From contig NZ_VSLZ01000003.1 in NCBI RefSeq assembly GCF_010747475.1, positions 186,001 to 250,000 of the forward strand: a stretch of DNA of 64,000 nucleotides, given 5' to 3'. Origin of the DNA: Halorussus sp. MSC15.2 (GTDB lineage: Archaea; Halobacteriota; Halobacteria; Halobacteriales; Haladaptataceae). The stretch's first letter is position 1. Each line of letters opens with the position of its first letter. The notes below the pieces were generated by a model. The model did not search any database, was not told the DNA's origin, and saw nothing but the letters and a program-made list of their open reading frames with translations. The translations under genes were made by a program, and so were the position numbers. This document shows, in pieces, positions 51,741 through 60,856 of this stretch.

Positions 51741-52634
51741 TCACGCCGGTTGATTCCGATAGGCCTCGATTTCGTCGCGGTAGCCCTCGCGGTACGTCGG
51801 ATAGCGGAACTCGTACCCGAGACCCCGTAGCTTCTCGTTCGAGCAGCGCTTGCTCGTCACGAGTCGGCGTCGCGCGCGCTCCGAGAGGTCGCCGTCGAGT
51901 CGCTCCTCGGTCGTCTGCTTCGGCGGGCGGTCCTCGCCGCACTCGTCGGCGAGCCAGTCCGCGAACGACCACTTCGAGACGGGTTCGTCGTCCACCACCA
52001 ACACCACCTCGCCCCGAGCGTGGTCCTCCGTCAGTAGGAAGCGGACCGCGCCCGCGGCGTCGTCGCGGTGAATCATGTTGAGGTATCCCTCGGTGACAGG
52101 TCCCTCGACGTACCGCTCCAGTCGCGTCCGGCCCGGCCCGTAGATTCCGGCGAGGCGCGCGACGGTGCCGTCGATGCCGCGGTCTGCAGTCGCTTCGAGC
52201 GCCACGCGTTCTGCCTCGGCCAGCACCTCGGTCTTGTCGGTCGTCGGGTCGAGCGGCGTCTCCTCGTCCACCCAGCCGCCGCCGTGGTCGCCGTAGACGC
52301 CCGTGCTGGAGGTGTAGACCAATCGCTCGGGCGGGGTCTCTCGCGCGCCGAAGTGGTCGATTACGGTCTGCAGTCCCTCGACGTACACCTCGCGGGCGGC
52401 CTCGGCGTCGCGGCCGCCGGAACTCGCGGCGAAGACCACGGCGTCCGCGTCGGGCACCGCGTCGAGCGAGTCGGCGTCGGTCACGTCCGCCCGTACCGCC
52501 TCGAACCCTGCGTCCTCGATTTCTGCGAGACCGTCGTCGGAGCGCCGGACACCGATTGCCCGGTGGCCGCGTTCGGTCAACTGGCGACCGAGTTCGAGTC
52601 CCACGTAGCCGCATCCGAGTATCGCCACGTTCAT
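51741..52634 (-). CDS. NAD-dependent epimerase/dehydratase (extended SDR)
   Basis: A 297-residue Rossmann protein. The cofactor motif is NVAILGCGYVGLELG with GxGxxG, then DADAVVFAAS. Active-site residues are in YTSSTGVYGDHGG (Ser/Thr and Tyr), but the usual YxxxK is not obvious, as in YeeZ/SDR48-like proteins. RLAGIYGPGRTRLE and the C-terminal SNEKLRGLGYEFRYPTYREG match that subgroup. Nucleotide-sugar or redox activity is uncertain. Confidence 0.83.
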   Translation of the reverse strand: MNVAILGCGYVGLELGRQLTERGHRAIGVRRSDDGLAEIEDAGFEAVRADVTDADSLDAVPDADAVVFAASSGGRDAEAAREVYVEGLQTVIDHFGARETPPERLVYTSSTGVYGDHGGGWVDEETPLDPTTDKTEVLAEAERVALEATADRGIDGTVARLAGIYGPGRTRLERYVEGPVTEGYLNMIHRDDAAGAVRFLLTEDHARGEVVLVVDDEPVSKWSFADWLADECGEDRPPKQTTEERLDGDLSERARRRLVTSKRCSNEKLRGLGYEFRYPTYREGYRDEIEAYRNQPA

Positions 52635-52715
52635 GCGCCGGTGTTGGGGCGTGGCAGGGATAACTCCCGCGACGGGAGGACGCGAGAACGAGCGGACGAT
52701 TACGAGAGCGAACTG

Positions 52716-53153
52716 CTACCGCTGACGGCTCGCTATGAAGTGGTGGAGCGTCGCGTACTCGGCGAGGGTCATCGGCGCGCGCCCCTCGACCTTCTGGTGG
52801 ACCTGCTTGCCGTCCATGTCGGCGTCGATGTCGGCCGCGATGGTGTCCACGTCGAGGACCGCGGTCGTCATCCCCATCAGGAGGTTGTCCCGGACCTCCG
52901 CGACGATGGCGTCGGCGTCCGGCGTCTCGTCGGCCAGCGCCGCGACGGCGGCCGCCTCCTCCAGCGTGATACCGTCCGCCGCGTCGGCGTCGCTCTCGGT
53001 CAGCGCCGCGACCGTCTCCCGGTCCACGCCGGTCTCGTCGGCGACCGAATCGACCCCGTGGGTCTCGACGACCTCGGCGAGTTCGGAGACGTACTCCGCA
53101 CGTAGCTCCGCCGGGGAGGTCGAATCGGGGTCCGCGATGTCGTCGTAGAGCAT
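52716..53153 (-). CDS. DUF5791-like haloarchaeal protein
   Basis: A 145-residue acidic protein. The N-terminal half resembles a helix-turn-helix (GVDSVADETGVDRETVAALTE). The C-terminal half (LLMGMTTAVLDVDTIAADID, KVEGRAPMTLAEYATLHHFI) matches my memory of DUF5791. A DNA-binding or adaptor role is possible but unproved. Start ATG 53153. Confidence 0.75.
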   Translation of the reverse strand: MLYDDIADPDSTSPAELRAEYVSELAEVVETHGVDSVADETGVDRETVAALTESDADAADGITLEEAAAVAALADETPDADAIVAEVRDNLLMGMTTAVLDVDTIAADIDADMDGKQVHQKVEGRAPMTLAEYATLHHFIASRQR

Positions 53154-53307
53154 ACCCGACCCGACGGTCCGGCGGTTGAAAGAGGTTTCACTTCGGTTCG
53201 GTGTCGGTTGGAGCTGCTCTCCCCCATCGGGACGCCGCCCGACAGCGCGGGGCCATCTACTCGTCGAATTGCGGAAACCCGTTCCACACCGCTTCCGAGG
53301 TATCTGC

Positions 53308-56300
53308 CTACCCCGACGACCATCCCGGGGAGGTCTCGTCTCGATTCCCGTCCCTATCGCCGACGCCGGGCGGACCCGGCGGGACGACCACCACGACGGT
53401 CGTCTCCGTCTCGAACGAGACCGGCGTCGTCCGGCCGACCACCTCCGACTCGCCGTCGTCGTCCCAGTCGAGTCGAACCGTCGCCGACTCCCGGACGTAC
53501 GAGACCGACTCGCCGGGCGGTCCCTGCGGCGCGGTGACGGCGAACCGGGCGTACTGGCCCCGAACCGAGACCGTCCAGACGTTGAGCGTCGCGTACCAGT
53601 ACCCCGGCACCGGCGCGACCGGCAGTCCGGCCGGGACCGCGCCCAACACCTCGCCGAACCATCGCTTGCTGGCGACTTCGGTCGCGTTCCCGAGACCGGT
53701 CGTCACCGCCTGCTTCAGCGCGGTCTTCGCCACGCTGCGGGTCGCGGTCCCGGTCCGGTTCACCTGCGACCGGGGCGGTCCAGCCACGCTCCGCCGGACC
53801 GATTCGACCGCCAACTCCGCCCTGAGGCGGACCCAGTCCCGTCGTACAGGCTGTCGAAGCGCGGACCGCCGCCGAACCACCGCCGCGGAGACGGCCTGCG
53901 CGGCGGACCCGTTGGCCACCGCGAGCGCCCGCCCGGCGGTCGTGTTCCAACGCGTCAGTCCGGAATCGACCGCCGCGCGACGCTCCGCCTCCGTGAGGTC
54001 GAACCGCGGCATCGACAACTCCTCGACCAGTCGCTCGCGGGCCGTTTGCATCGACGCGGCGAGCGAAGACTGCAACTCGTTGCGACGGTGCACGAGACTC
54101 CGGTTGTCCGTCTCGGCCAGCGTCCGGTTCGCGGCCCGGAGCGCCAGCGCGGCGGTCCGGAGGTCGGCACGGTCCGACTCGCCCCCGCCGACGAGTTCCG
54201 AAGCCACCGTCTCCGCGGCGTCACCGTACGGTATCGCGAAGACGTTCTCGTTCTCGGCCGCGAGCGGATGGTCCCGTTCGCCTTCGGGTATCGCGGTCAC
54301 CTGCTCGTGGTCGAGCGCCGCCAGCGTGAGATAGGGCGGCGCGCCCTCGACGGTCAGGTTCGTCGCGCGCCCGGGACCGTCGGCGGGCATCGCCCGCGCC
54401 GGTGGGGTCCGAAACAGCGAGGACGGGGACGCGCGCGACCGCATCTGCGTGCGAAGAATCCGGTGCGCTCGGTCCATCGAACTCCCGGCGTCGGCGAGGA
54501 CCCGCCCGACGGCGGACCGGGTGGCGTTCGTCCGGTCGGCCCGCGATTCGAGTCGCGCCACCACGCGGTCGAGATACGCGGCCCTCGCCGCGACTCGCGC
54601 CCGGTCGGCGACGCCGTCGTACCGAGCGGGCGCGTCGAGGAGTTCGGTCCGCCGACTCCGGAGCGTCTCGGCCAACTCCGCGGCTGGCGGCGCACCGCCG
54701 AGAGTCCGCGCTCGGGCGACCGCTACCGAGAGGTTCCGGACGCGTTCGCGCAGCGCCGCGAGGTCCCGGTACACCCACGTGCGAAGGTCCGGCGGTCGCC
54801 GTCCCACGACCCGCTTCGACCGCGTGTCGAGCGTCCCGACGACCGCCCGGCGAGCGAGCGCGTCGAACCCGCCGCGGTCGGCGACCAGTCGCTCGGTCGC
54901 CTTCGCCGACAGGTCCCGGAAGTTCGGCCCGTCGAGCGCCCCGCCGCGCTCGTGGACGCCCGCGACCGGTCTCGCTGGCGGCGCGGGAACCGATGGAGTG
55001 ACGCGAACCGCTTCACCGTGGTCGCCGGAGACGCCGACGCTCACTGCGAACGACTCGGTCCACCGCTGGACGGTCCGGCGGGTCTCGTTGCCTCGCACCC
55101 AGTCGGCGACGAGCGAACTCGTCCGGACGACTCGGCGAGATTCGTAGCGGAGCAGGTGCCAGCCCTGCGGCACCCCCGGAGGTGGTCCGGTCGCAGATTC
55201 GACCCCAGTCGTCGTCCGGACCTCGCTCGACTGTAGCGTCCAGTTCGGGCCGGGGGAATCCGGCGAGGGGTTCCTGTCGCCCTCGGTGTCGCTCTTCCGG
55301 ACGGAAGCGACGAGGCGCGCGTCAGCCGTGTAGGCCGACCGCAGGACTCCGGTGAGGTCGGTCCCGTTTTCGCCGGTCACGAGGCCCGCGAAAGCCCGGT
55401 CGGCGGTCCGGTTGACCCCGACTCGGAGCTTCGATTCGGAAGTGTTTCGGTCCCGCGTGAGGCCGCCGGGCATCGGATTGCGCTTCTGGTAGTCCTTCGC
55501 GGCGGCCAGCAGTTGGTCGGTCCGGGCCGTCCCGCGACGGGCGTTCGCGGCGGTGAGGAGGTCGGTCACACCGACTCTGGCGGTGGCCCACCCGAGCGCG
55601 CGCCGACCGCGGGGGTCGCTCCGACCGAACGCGGCGCGCTGTTCGCGCAGGACCCCGCCGTTCGCCGCGAGTTCGACGTGGCGGTTCGCCACCACGTTCT
55701 CGATGGGTGCGCGACCGTACTGGGCGTACCCCCGGACCCACGCCAGAGCGTAGAGTCGGGTCGTGAGTCGCCGACCCAGTCCCGGCGCGAGGGGTCCGCG
55801 GTTCAGTCGCGTCTCGAAGCGCTCGGTTCGCTCGTGGAGCGCCAGCGCCGGGGTCGCCACGACCAACGCGGGCGAGAACTGTTCGCGTTCGACGACTCGG
55901 CCGTCGCGGGTCGCGGTGGCGGTGACGTTCGCGATTCGGACCCGGAGACCGGCGTTCTCCGCGCTCTCGGCCCCGCCAGCGGGTTCGATTTTCACCCGTC
56001 GCTTCGCGTCCCGGAGGTCCGAGGCGTTCCGAATCGGCGGAAGCGAGACCGTCGCGGTGACGCCGCCGCCGGGAGACCGAGACCCGCCGGCGTGAACCTT
56101 CACCGAGGTGAGGGCGTCGCGGGCCGCGAGGTAGATTCGGATTCGGAGCGAGTCCCGGTACGGCGTCGAGTCGTTCAGCACCCTGCCCGCGGTGGTGTTT
56201 GCCGGGTCGGTCACCGGCCCGCGGGCGGCCTGTCGTCCGGCGCGAGCGATTGCACCGCGGAGCGCCGTCCCGGTTGCGGCGGTGGCGCGGTCCACCGCGA

Positions 56301-56433
56301 CGCCGACCGAATCGTCGGTTCTGGGCGTCGGGCCGCCCGCGAGCGTCGCGCTGAGGCCCGCGCTCCCGACCAGAAGGAGGACGCCGACGAGCGCGAAGGG
56401 GACCCGCGCCCGACGGTCGGCCGCGAGGTTCAC
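53308..56433 (-). CDS. large single-TM exported protein of unknown function
   Basis: A 1041-residue protein with one N-terminal hydrophobic helix (RVPFALVGVLLLVGSAGLSAT) preceded by arginines, so the bulk faces outside. The rest is Arg/Ala/Thr-rich, helical, with many NxT/NxS sequons (for example NTTAGRVLNDST, NTSESKLRVGVNRT). The C-terminus ends EVVGRTTPVSFETETTVVVV and a Pro/Gly/Asp tail. No enzyme motif is seen. GTG 56433 is chosen because it overlaps the upstream stop as GTGA. It is the last gene of a four-gene coupled unit. The composition recalls haloarchaeal pilus- or secretion-associated DUF clusters, from memory. Confidence 0.72.
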   Translation of the reverse strand: MNLAADRRARVPFALVGVLLLVGSAGLSATLAGGPTPRTDDSVGVAVDRATAATGTALRGAIARAGRQAARGPVTDPANTTAGRVLNDSTPYRDSLRIRIYLAARDALTSVKVHAGGSRSPGGGVTATVSLPPIRNASDLRDAKRRVKIEPAGGAESAENAGLRVRIANVTATATRDGRVVEREQFSPALVVATPALALHERTERFETRLNRGPLAPGLGRRLTTRLYALAWVRGYAQYGRAPIENVVANRHVELAANGGVLREQRAAFGRSDPRGRRALGWATARVGVTDLLTAANARRGTARTDQLLAAAKDYQKRNPMPGGLTRDRNTSESKLRVGVNRTADRAFAGLVTGENGTDLTGVLRSAYTADARLVASVRKSDTEGDRNPSPDSPGPNWTLQSSEVRTTTGVESATGPPPGVPQGWHLLRYESRRVVRTSSLVADWVRGNETRRTVQRWTESFAVSVGVSGDHGEAVRVTPSVPAPPARPVAGVHERGGALDGPNFRDLSAKATERLVADRGGFDALARRAVVGTLDTRSKRVVGRRPPDLRTWVYRDLAALRERVRNLSVAVARARTLGGAPPAAELAETLRSRRTELLDAPARYDGVADRARVAARAAYLDRVVARLESRADRTNATRSAVGRVLADAGSSMDRAHRILRTQMRSRASPSSLFRTPPARAMPADGPGRATNLTVEGAPPYLTLAALDHEQVTAIPEGERDHPLAAENENVFAIPYGDAAETVASELVGGGESDRADLRTAALALRAANRTLAETDNRSLVHRRNELQSSLAASMQTARERLVEELSMPRFDLTEAERRAAVDSGLTRWNTTAGRALAVANGSAAQAVSAAVVRRRSALRQPVRRDWVRLRAELAVESVRRSVAGPPRSQVNRTGTATRSVAKTALKQAVTTGLGNATEVASKRWFGEVLGAVPAGLPVAPVPGYWYATLNVWTVSVRGQYARFAVTAPQGPPGESVSYVRESATVRLDWDDDGESEVVGRTTPVSFETETTVVVVVPPGPPGVGDRDGNRDETSPGWSSG

Positions 56434-56933
56434 TGCGACCACGTCCTGACGGTCAGTCTGACCTGCCGGACCGCGAACGCGGCCGCGTGAACGTCGGCGT
56501 CCGGAGGCGGAGCGTCGCCCGCGACGACGCGGCCCTCGTGCGCTGTGTTCGATTCCGAAGCGCGGGACTGCGGGCGGTTCTTGCGGGCGACGACCTGCGC
56601 GTCCCCGTCGAGTCGCCGGAGCGTTCGGCCGACCCTCGTCGTGACGGCCTGTACGAACCCGTCGTGGGACTCGGGACCGGAGTCGGCGACTGCGGCGCTG
56701 GCGAGGAGTCCCGCGAGGGTGTCGTGTGCGGTCCGATTGCGGGAACCGGCGTCGTAGGTCACGAGGGCGGTACTCGTCGCCAGCAGTTCCGCGGTCTCGT
56801 CGGCGGTGTCGGGGTCAGTCGCGGCGGTGCCAGCGCCACCCGGCCCGGTCGGCGTGGCCGCGAGGGTCAGCGCGCTCGCCGAGACCAACAGGAGGCAGAG
56901 CGACGCGTCGAGGACCGTACTGATGGCTCTCAC
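56430..56933 (-). CDS. small single-TM exported protein of unknown function
   Basis: A 167-residue protein. Starting at GTG 56933 it reads VRAISTVLDASLCLLLVSAS, a pilin-like N-terminal hydrophobic segment. The GTG overlaps the upstream stop as GTGA, so this start is preferred over a longer basic N-terminus. The exported part has GSRNRTAHDTLAGLLA and a C-terminal VRQVRLTVRTWSQ. Its own stop overlaps the next gene start, again as GTGA. Confidence 0.7.
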   Translation of the reverse strand: MRAISTVLDASLCLLLVSASALTLAATPTGPGGAGTAATDPDTADETAELLATSTALVTYDAGSRNRTAHDTLAGLLASAAVADSGPESHDGFVQAVTTRVGRTLRRLDGDAQVVARKNRPQSRASESNTAHEGRVVAGDAPPPDADVHAAAFAVRQVRLTVRTWSQ

Positions 56934-57376
56934 GACCACACCTCCGCGCGGAGCGTGCCGGGCCTGACCCGTCCGGGGCCGACTCGGACGCTCACCGCGA
57001 GTTCGGCGGCGTCGGCGCTCGTCGGCGGGGTCGGTCCGGTGCGCCACGTTCGACCGGCCGCTTCGAGGGTGAGGGTGACCGAGTAACCGTTCGGTCCGGC
57101 CCGCAGACCCGCCGCGAGTGCGTCGGGGTCCGCCACGCCGACTTCACTGACCGCGCGCTCTGCGCGCTCGACCGTCGGTTCCGCGAGATTCCGGTCGTGC
57201 GTTGGGAGCGTCGCGCCGAGAACTCCCGTGTAAGCCGTGAGCGCGGCGCCGACAGCGAAGACGGCGACCAGCGCCGCCAGCGGTTCGACTTGGGCACGGG
57301 TCGGCCAGCGAAGGTGCGTCAATTCGTGGCGCAGGTTCGTCTCTCCGCGACCGGCGTCACCCGACCAGCGTGACAT
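56930..57376 (-). CDS. pseudopilin-like single-TM protein of unknown function
   Basis: A 148-residue protein. After a basic leader comes RAQVEPLAALVAVFAVGAAL, a hydrophobic helix with Glu at the fifth position after Arg. This is the layout of type IV pseudopilins and TadE-like proteins. The exported C-terminal part is a small beta domain (YSVTLTLEAAGRTWR, AELAVSVRVGPGRVR). ATG 57376 overlaps the upstream gene by 20 nt. Confidence 0.7.
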   Translation of the reverse strand: MSRWSGDAGRGETNLRHELTHLRWPTRAQVEPLAALVAVFAVGAALTAYTGVLGATLPTHDRNLAEPTVERAERAVSEVGVADPDALAAGLRAGPNGYSVTLTLEAAGRTWRTGPTPPTSADAAELAVSVRVGPGRVRPGTLRAEVWS

Positions 57377-57821
57377 CGACGCCCTCCCACGCGACTCGCC
57401 GGACGGTCAGTCGGTCGCGCGAGCGCCAGACCGGCGTCCGGTCCCGGGCGTCCGCCGCGGCCCGTCGGAAGTCCGCGGCGGTTCCGAAGGCGCGCTCGGG
57501 CGGCGTGCCCCGAAGGACGTCCCAGAGCGCGGTGTCCCGTCGTACCGGGGTCACGGGACCGAAGGCGAACGTCGCGTGGCCGGTCGCGCCGTCGTCTCGG
57601 AGCCAGATTCGATAGGTGCCGACTCTGGCGGCGTCGGCCGACAGCGGGTGGACTCCGGTCGTCGGGCGGTCGCTCGCGGCGACGGAGTCGACGGTCTCGG
57701 CCGCGCCCGCGGCGTCGGGCGGCGGCGCGCGCGGGAGGGTCGCCGCGAGACCGACTGCGGCCGCACTCGCCACCGCGAGACCGACCCAGAGGTACCACGT
57801 CTCGACTGGTGCGTCGAACAT
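57357..57821 (-). CDS. single-TM exported protein of unknown function, first gene of a coupled unit
   Basis: A 154-residue protein starting MFDAPVETWYLWVGLAVASA with one hydrophobic helix, then an exported domain with YRIWLRDDGATGHATFAFGP and a C-terminal RRVAWEGVDVTLVG. A TTTAAG box on the minus strand (57846-57853) is at leaderless distance and is the only clear promoter of the four-gene unit. Family not identified with certainty. Confidence 0.7.
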   Translation of the reverse strand: MFDAPVETWYLWVGLAVASAAAVGLAATLPRAPPPDAAGAAETVDSVAASDRPTTGVHPLSADAARVGTYRIWLRDDGATGHATFAFGPVTPVRRDTALWDVLRGTPPERAFGTAADFRRAAADARDRTPVWRSRDRLTVRRVAWEGVDVTLVG

Positions 57822-58194
57822 GGCCCGGGTTCGTCCCGGCTTCGGACTTAAACCCTCGCGTGGGGAGGAGGCGGTTTCTCGGGCGATTTCGGCACGGTCT
57901 GTCCGTCTCGACTGGCCACCTCCTTCAGTTCGGCGCGCGCTGGCGCGACCCGCGAGTGGTCGCGCCGATATGCGCGAGGGACGAGGACCGCAGGGAGCGC
58001 AGCGACCGAGGACCGCAGGCGGTTGGGGAGGGGTGAGGTTCGCGGTCGCGGTTGCTGGGCGGTTACTCATATGTGACGGCAGTAGCTAGCGCCGCTCGGC
58101 TATTCGCGCCGGTAGAGAGACTACTCACTTCACAGGCTAGACTACTCACTCCGTTCGAGCGAAACCACCCCCGAAAATCGAGAGCCGCGACCGC
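57822..58194. repeat. gene-free region with direct repeats and a 9-bp hairpin
   Basis: A 373-bp stretch without a credible ORF. It holds the TATA box of the unknown operon (57846-57853) and a hairpin GGCGCGACC-N7-GGTCGCGCC (57943-57951/57959-57967). CGAGGACCGCAGG occurs twice (57982-57994 and 58007-58019, 25-bp period), and AGACTACTCACT twice (58118-58129 and 58139-58150, 21-bp period). The first repeat type resembles degenerate intergenic repeats common in haloarchaea. The second could be a paired binding site. Confidence 0.55.
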
Positions 58195-59538
58195 CTACAC
58201 CAGACTCTCGCCGTCGAACTCGCCCGGTTCGTACTCCATCTCCATCAGGTCCAGAATCGTCGGCGTGATGTCGTAGAGGTTCACGTCGCGAATCGTCGCG
58301 TCGGGGTCGTCCACGAACAGCGAGGCGTTGTCGAAACTGTGCATCCCGTCGCGCGGACCGTGACCGAACACGTCGTCGTGGCCCTTGAACCCGGCCTTGA
58401 GGTCGAAGCCGTAGTTCGGGATGGCGACGAGGTCCGGGGCGATGTCCGCGTGGTCGCCGTGGAAGACCTCCTCCTTCTCGACCACGCGGTCACAGACCTT
58501 CCGACCGTTCGGCCCTTCCAGATTTTCGAGCGCCTCCTTGAGTTGGTCGCGCTTGGCCTCGTACTCGCTCTCGGGGACGCTTCCGCGGGGTTCGCGGCCT
58601 TCGAGGTTGATGTAGAACCGGCCGGGAATCAGCGAGTAGGCCTCGGTGTCGTCGCTGATGTCGCCGAGTTCCTCGTGGTCGTCGTCCTCGTATGAGAGCC
58701 ACCCCTCCTGTTCGAGCCACGTGTTGGCGTAGAACTCGTAGTCCAGCGAGGTGAACCCGTGGTCGGAGGCGACCATCATCGTCACGTCGTCCGGGAGGTT
58801 CTGGCGAATCTCGCCGAGGTAGCGGTCGACCTTCCGGTAGAAGTCGAGGAACTCCTCCTTGTACTCGCCGTCCTCCTCGTAGTCCTTGTAGAGGAAGTGG
58901 TTCACGCGGTCGGTCGTCATGAAGACGCCGAAGAAGAGGTCCCAGTCGTCCTGCTGGAGGTAGTGCTTGAACGCCTCGTAGCGGGCGTCGAGGGTCTCGT
59001 GTGCGTCCTCGATGAACTCCTCTTTGTCCTCGCTGTGGCCGAGTTTGGCGTTCGTGTCGATGCGGTAGTCGGTGGACTGGAGGTACTCGCGCATCTCGTC
59101 GGGGTACGACGCCTTGTCCACGCCGGGCGAGAGGAATCCGGAGACCATCCGCTGGACGTTACGCTGGGGCGGGAACGTCACGGGGACGTTCATCACCGTC
59201 GCGTCTCGGCCCGCCTCCTGCACGCGGTCCCAGAGTCGGGTCGCCTGCACGTCTCGGCCCATCGGGACGTAGGTGTCGTACGAGCCGATTTCGCGGTCCT
59301 GAAAGCCGTAGACGCCGGTCTTCCCGGGGTTGACCCCGGTCGTCAGGGAGGGCCAGCACGCCGAGGACTCGGGCGGGACGATGCTGTCTATCGCGCCCGA
59401 CGACCCCTCGTCGGCGAGCGCACCGAGATGCTCGAACTCGTCGAAGTGGTCCTCGAGAAAGCTATACGGCACGCCGTCGATTCCGAAGAAGGCAACGCGC
59501 GGCTTGTCGTCGCCACGGAGCCTATCGAAGAGACCCAT
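58195..59538 (-). CDS. alkaline-phosphatase-superfamily phosphodiesterase/nucleotide pyrophosphatase-like protein
   Basis: A 447-residue enzyme. Metal and nucleophile motifs: VAFFGIDGVPYSFL, PPESSACWPSLTTGVNPGKTG (nucleophile Ser/Thr region), MTTDRVNHFLY, MMVASDHGFTSLDYE and the late HGPRDGMHSFDNASLF, DITPTILDLM. No signal peptide is present, so it is cytoplasmic. It hydrolyses a phosphoester or phosphodiester of unknown nature. ATG 59538 (MGLFDRLRGDDKPR) is preferred over an upstream in-frame ATG in the A/T-rich promoter. Confidence 0.87.
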   Translation of the reverse strand: MGLFDRLRGDDKPRVAFFGIDGVPYSFLEDHFDEFEHLGALADEGSSGAIDSIVPPESSACWPSLTTGVNPGKTGVYGFQDREIGSYDTYVPMGRDVQATRLWDRVQEAGRDATVMNVPVTFPPQRNVQRMVSGFLSPGVDKASYPDEMREYLQSTDYRIDTNAKLGHSEDKEEFIEDAHETLDARYEAFKHYLQQDDWDLFFGVFMTTDRVNHFLYKDYEEDGEYKEEFLDFYRKVDRYLGEIRQNLPDDVTMMVASDHGFTSLDYEFYANTWLEQEGWLSYEDDDHEELGDISDDTEAYSLIPGRFYINLEGREPRGSVPESEYEAKRDQLKEALENLEGPNGRKVCDRVVEKEEVFHGDHADIAPDLVAIPNYGFDLKAGFKGHDDVFGHGPRDGMHSFDNASLFVDDPDATIRDVNLYDITPTILDLMEMEYEPGEFDGESLV

Positions 59539-59563
59539 GTAGCCCGATACGAGAACGGCATAC

Positions 59564-59575
59564 AAGAAATTTCTT
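59564..59575. promoter_or_regulatory. 12-bp palindrome AAGAAATTTCTT in the phosphodiesterase promoter
   Basis: A perfect A/T palindrome 26-37 nt upstream of the ATG at 59538. It may serve as the promoter A/T box, an operator, or both. It lies in the 117-bp gap to the DHH-like gene on the same strand. Confidence 0.45.
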
Positions 59576-59655
59576 TTCGTAACACGCGTATTCGCCGTGA
59601 AGAACGATGAGGGACTCGGCGTTCGGGCATCGCCGTCCGCGGACCCGCGACCCGA

Positions 59656-60771
59656 CTACGAACTCTCGAACGCCTCGAACAGCGCCTTCCGGGTGCTGGC
59701 GTCGATGAGCATGTCCAGCGTCTCCTCGTGGTCGCCGTCTACCTGCGCGAACAGGCCGAGGGGGACGCGTGCTGTCGCGGCGTCGGTGTTCCCGCCGGTC
59801 GTCTCGCTGGTGCCGAAGGCGGAGTCGAGGATGTCGAAGGCGTTGGTTCGCACGTCCTCCGCGCGACACGAGACCACGATGGTCTCCTCGTGGATGCCGA
59901 AGACGGCGGCGGTCGAGACCCCCTCCAGTCGGAGCATGGTGTCGGCGGCCTCCTCCAGCGCCGACACCGAGGGGACCGCACCGACGTTCGTCACGGCGAA
60001 ACTCGCCCGGCGCTCGCGGTTGGCGATAGCGTCGCTGATGACGTCGAAGGTGTCGCCGCTCATGCCCGGCGACCGGAGGTCCTCGATGCGCCCGAGGTCG
60101 GCGTAAGTGTGGAGGAACCCGGCGGCCTCGTAGTCGCGCTTCCCGTTGGCGCGGCGGAACTCGCGGGTCCCCGCCCGGACGCCGTGGAGCAGCGCGGTCG
60201 CGACTCGCTGGTCGGGGACGACGCCCTCCTCCTCCAGCAGGCGCGTGACCGTGGTCGAGGTCGAACCGTCGTCGGTCGGCGTCACCGTGAGGATGTTCTC
60301 CTCGGCGGTCGGTCGGTGGCGGACCACGGCGACGACCGGCGGGTTGTTCGAGAGCCGGGGGACGCCGCCCCCGCCGCCGACCGCGACCGCGGCACCGGCG
60401 TCGGTGAGTTCCTCGGCCCCCTCGCCGATGACCGAGAGTTCGAGGTCGAAGATGTTGCAGAACGTCTTGCTGTCCTCGCCGGTGACGGGACCCTCCGCGA
60501 ACAGTTGGGCGGTGACGCCCCACTCGGTGCAGAGCGTCTGGAGACCCATGGCCGCGGCCAGCGCGTCGATACTCGGTCCTTCCGGGACGACGAGCGCGAC
60601 TCGGTTCTGGCCCGCGACCGTGGTTCTGAGTTCGTCAACTGGTTGTTCGCCGTCGTCTCGCCGCCAGTCGCTGACCGACTGAGCGGCGTAGAGAACGAAT
60701 CCGCCCGAGAGCAGGAGCATCGCGGCTACGGCGACCGTCTCGACACCGGTGAACGAGGACCCGAAAGCCAT
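59656..60771 (-). CDS. DHH-like membrane protein with lost catalytic motifs
   Basis: A 371-residue protein with an N-terminal helix (VAVAAMLLLSGGFVLYAA), then a DHH/DHHA1 fold that aligns with the gene at 50489-51679 (for example ASFAVTNVGAVPSVSALEEAADTML against GSFAVSDVGRINNADAIPQ). Motif I is VVPEGPSIDALA, the DHH triad is RHR (151-153), and the GGH loop is GGNTDA. Metal binding should be lost, so a binding or regulatory role is inferred. Start ATG 60771. Confidence 0.82.
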   Translation of the reverse strand: MAFGSSFTGVETVAVAAMLLLSGGFVLYAAQSVSDWRRDDGEQPVDELRTTVAGQNRVALVVPEGPSIDALAAAMGLQTLCTEWGVTAQLFAEGPVTGEDSKTFCNIFDLELSVIGEGAEELTDAGAAVAVGGGGGVPRLSNNPPVVAVVRHRPTAEENILTVTPTDDGSTSTTVTRLLEEEGVVPDQRVATALLHGVRAGTREFRRANGKRDYEAAGFLHTYADLGRIEDLRSPGMSGDTFDVISDAIANRERRASFAVTNVGAVPSVSALEEAADTMLRLEGVSTAAVFGIHEETIVVSCRAEDVRTNAFDILDSAFGTSETTGGNTDAATARVPLGLFAQVDGDHEETLDMLIDASTRKALFEAFESS

Positions 60772-60856
60772 CGGTTCGGCGTTGTTCAGGCCAGTGCCAA
60801 ATAGTTTCGGGCAGGTATCCGACCGCTGAGAGTGTCAGAAAAAGTTCGCTGCGACG

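Noticed and set aside
57940-58150. Possible replication origin repeats
   Set aside because: No Orc1/Cdc6 gene nearby and no ORB-like motif; only short paired repeats.
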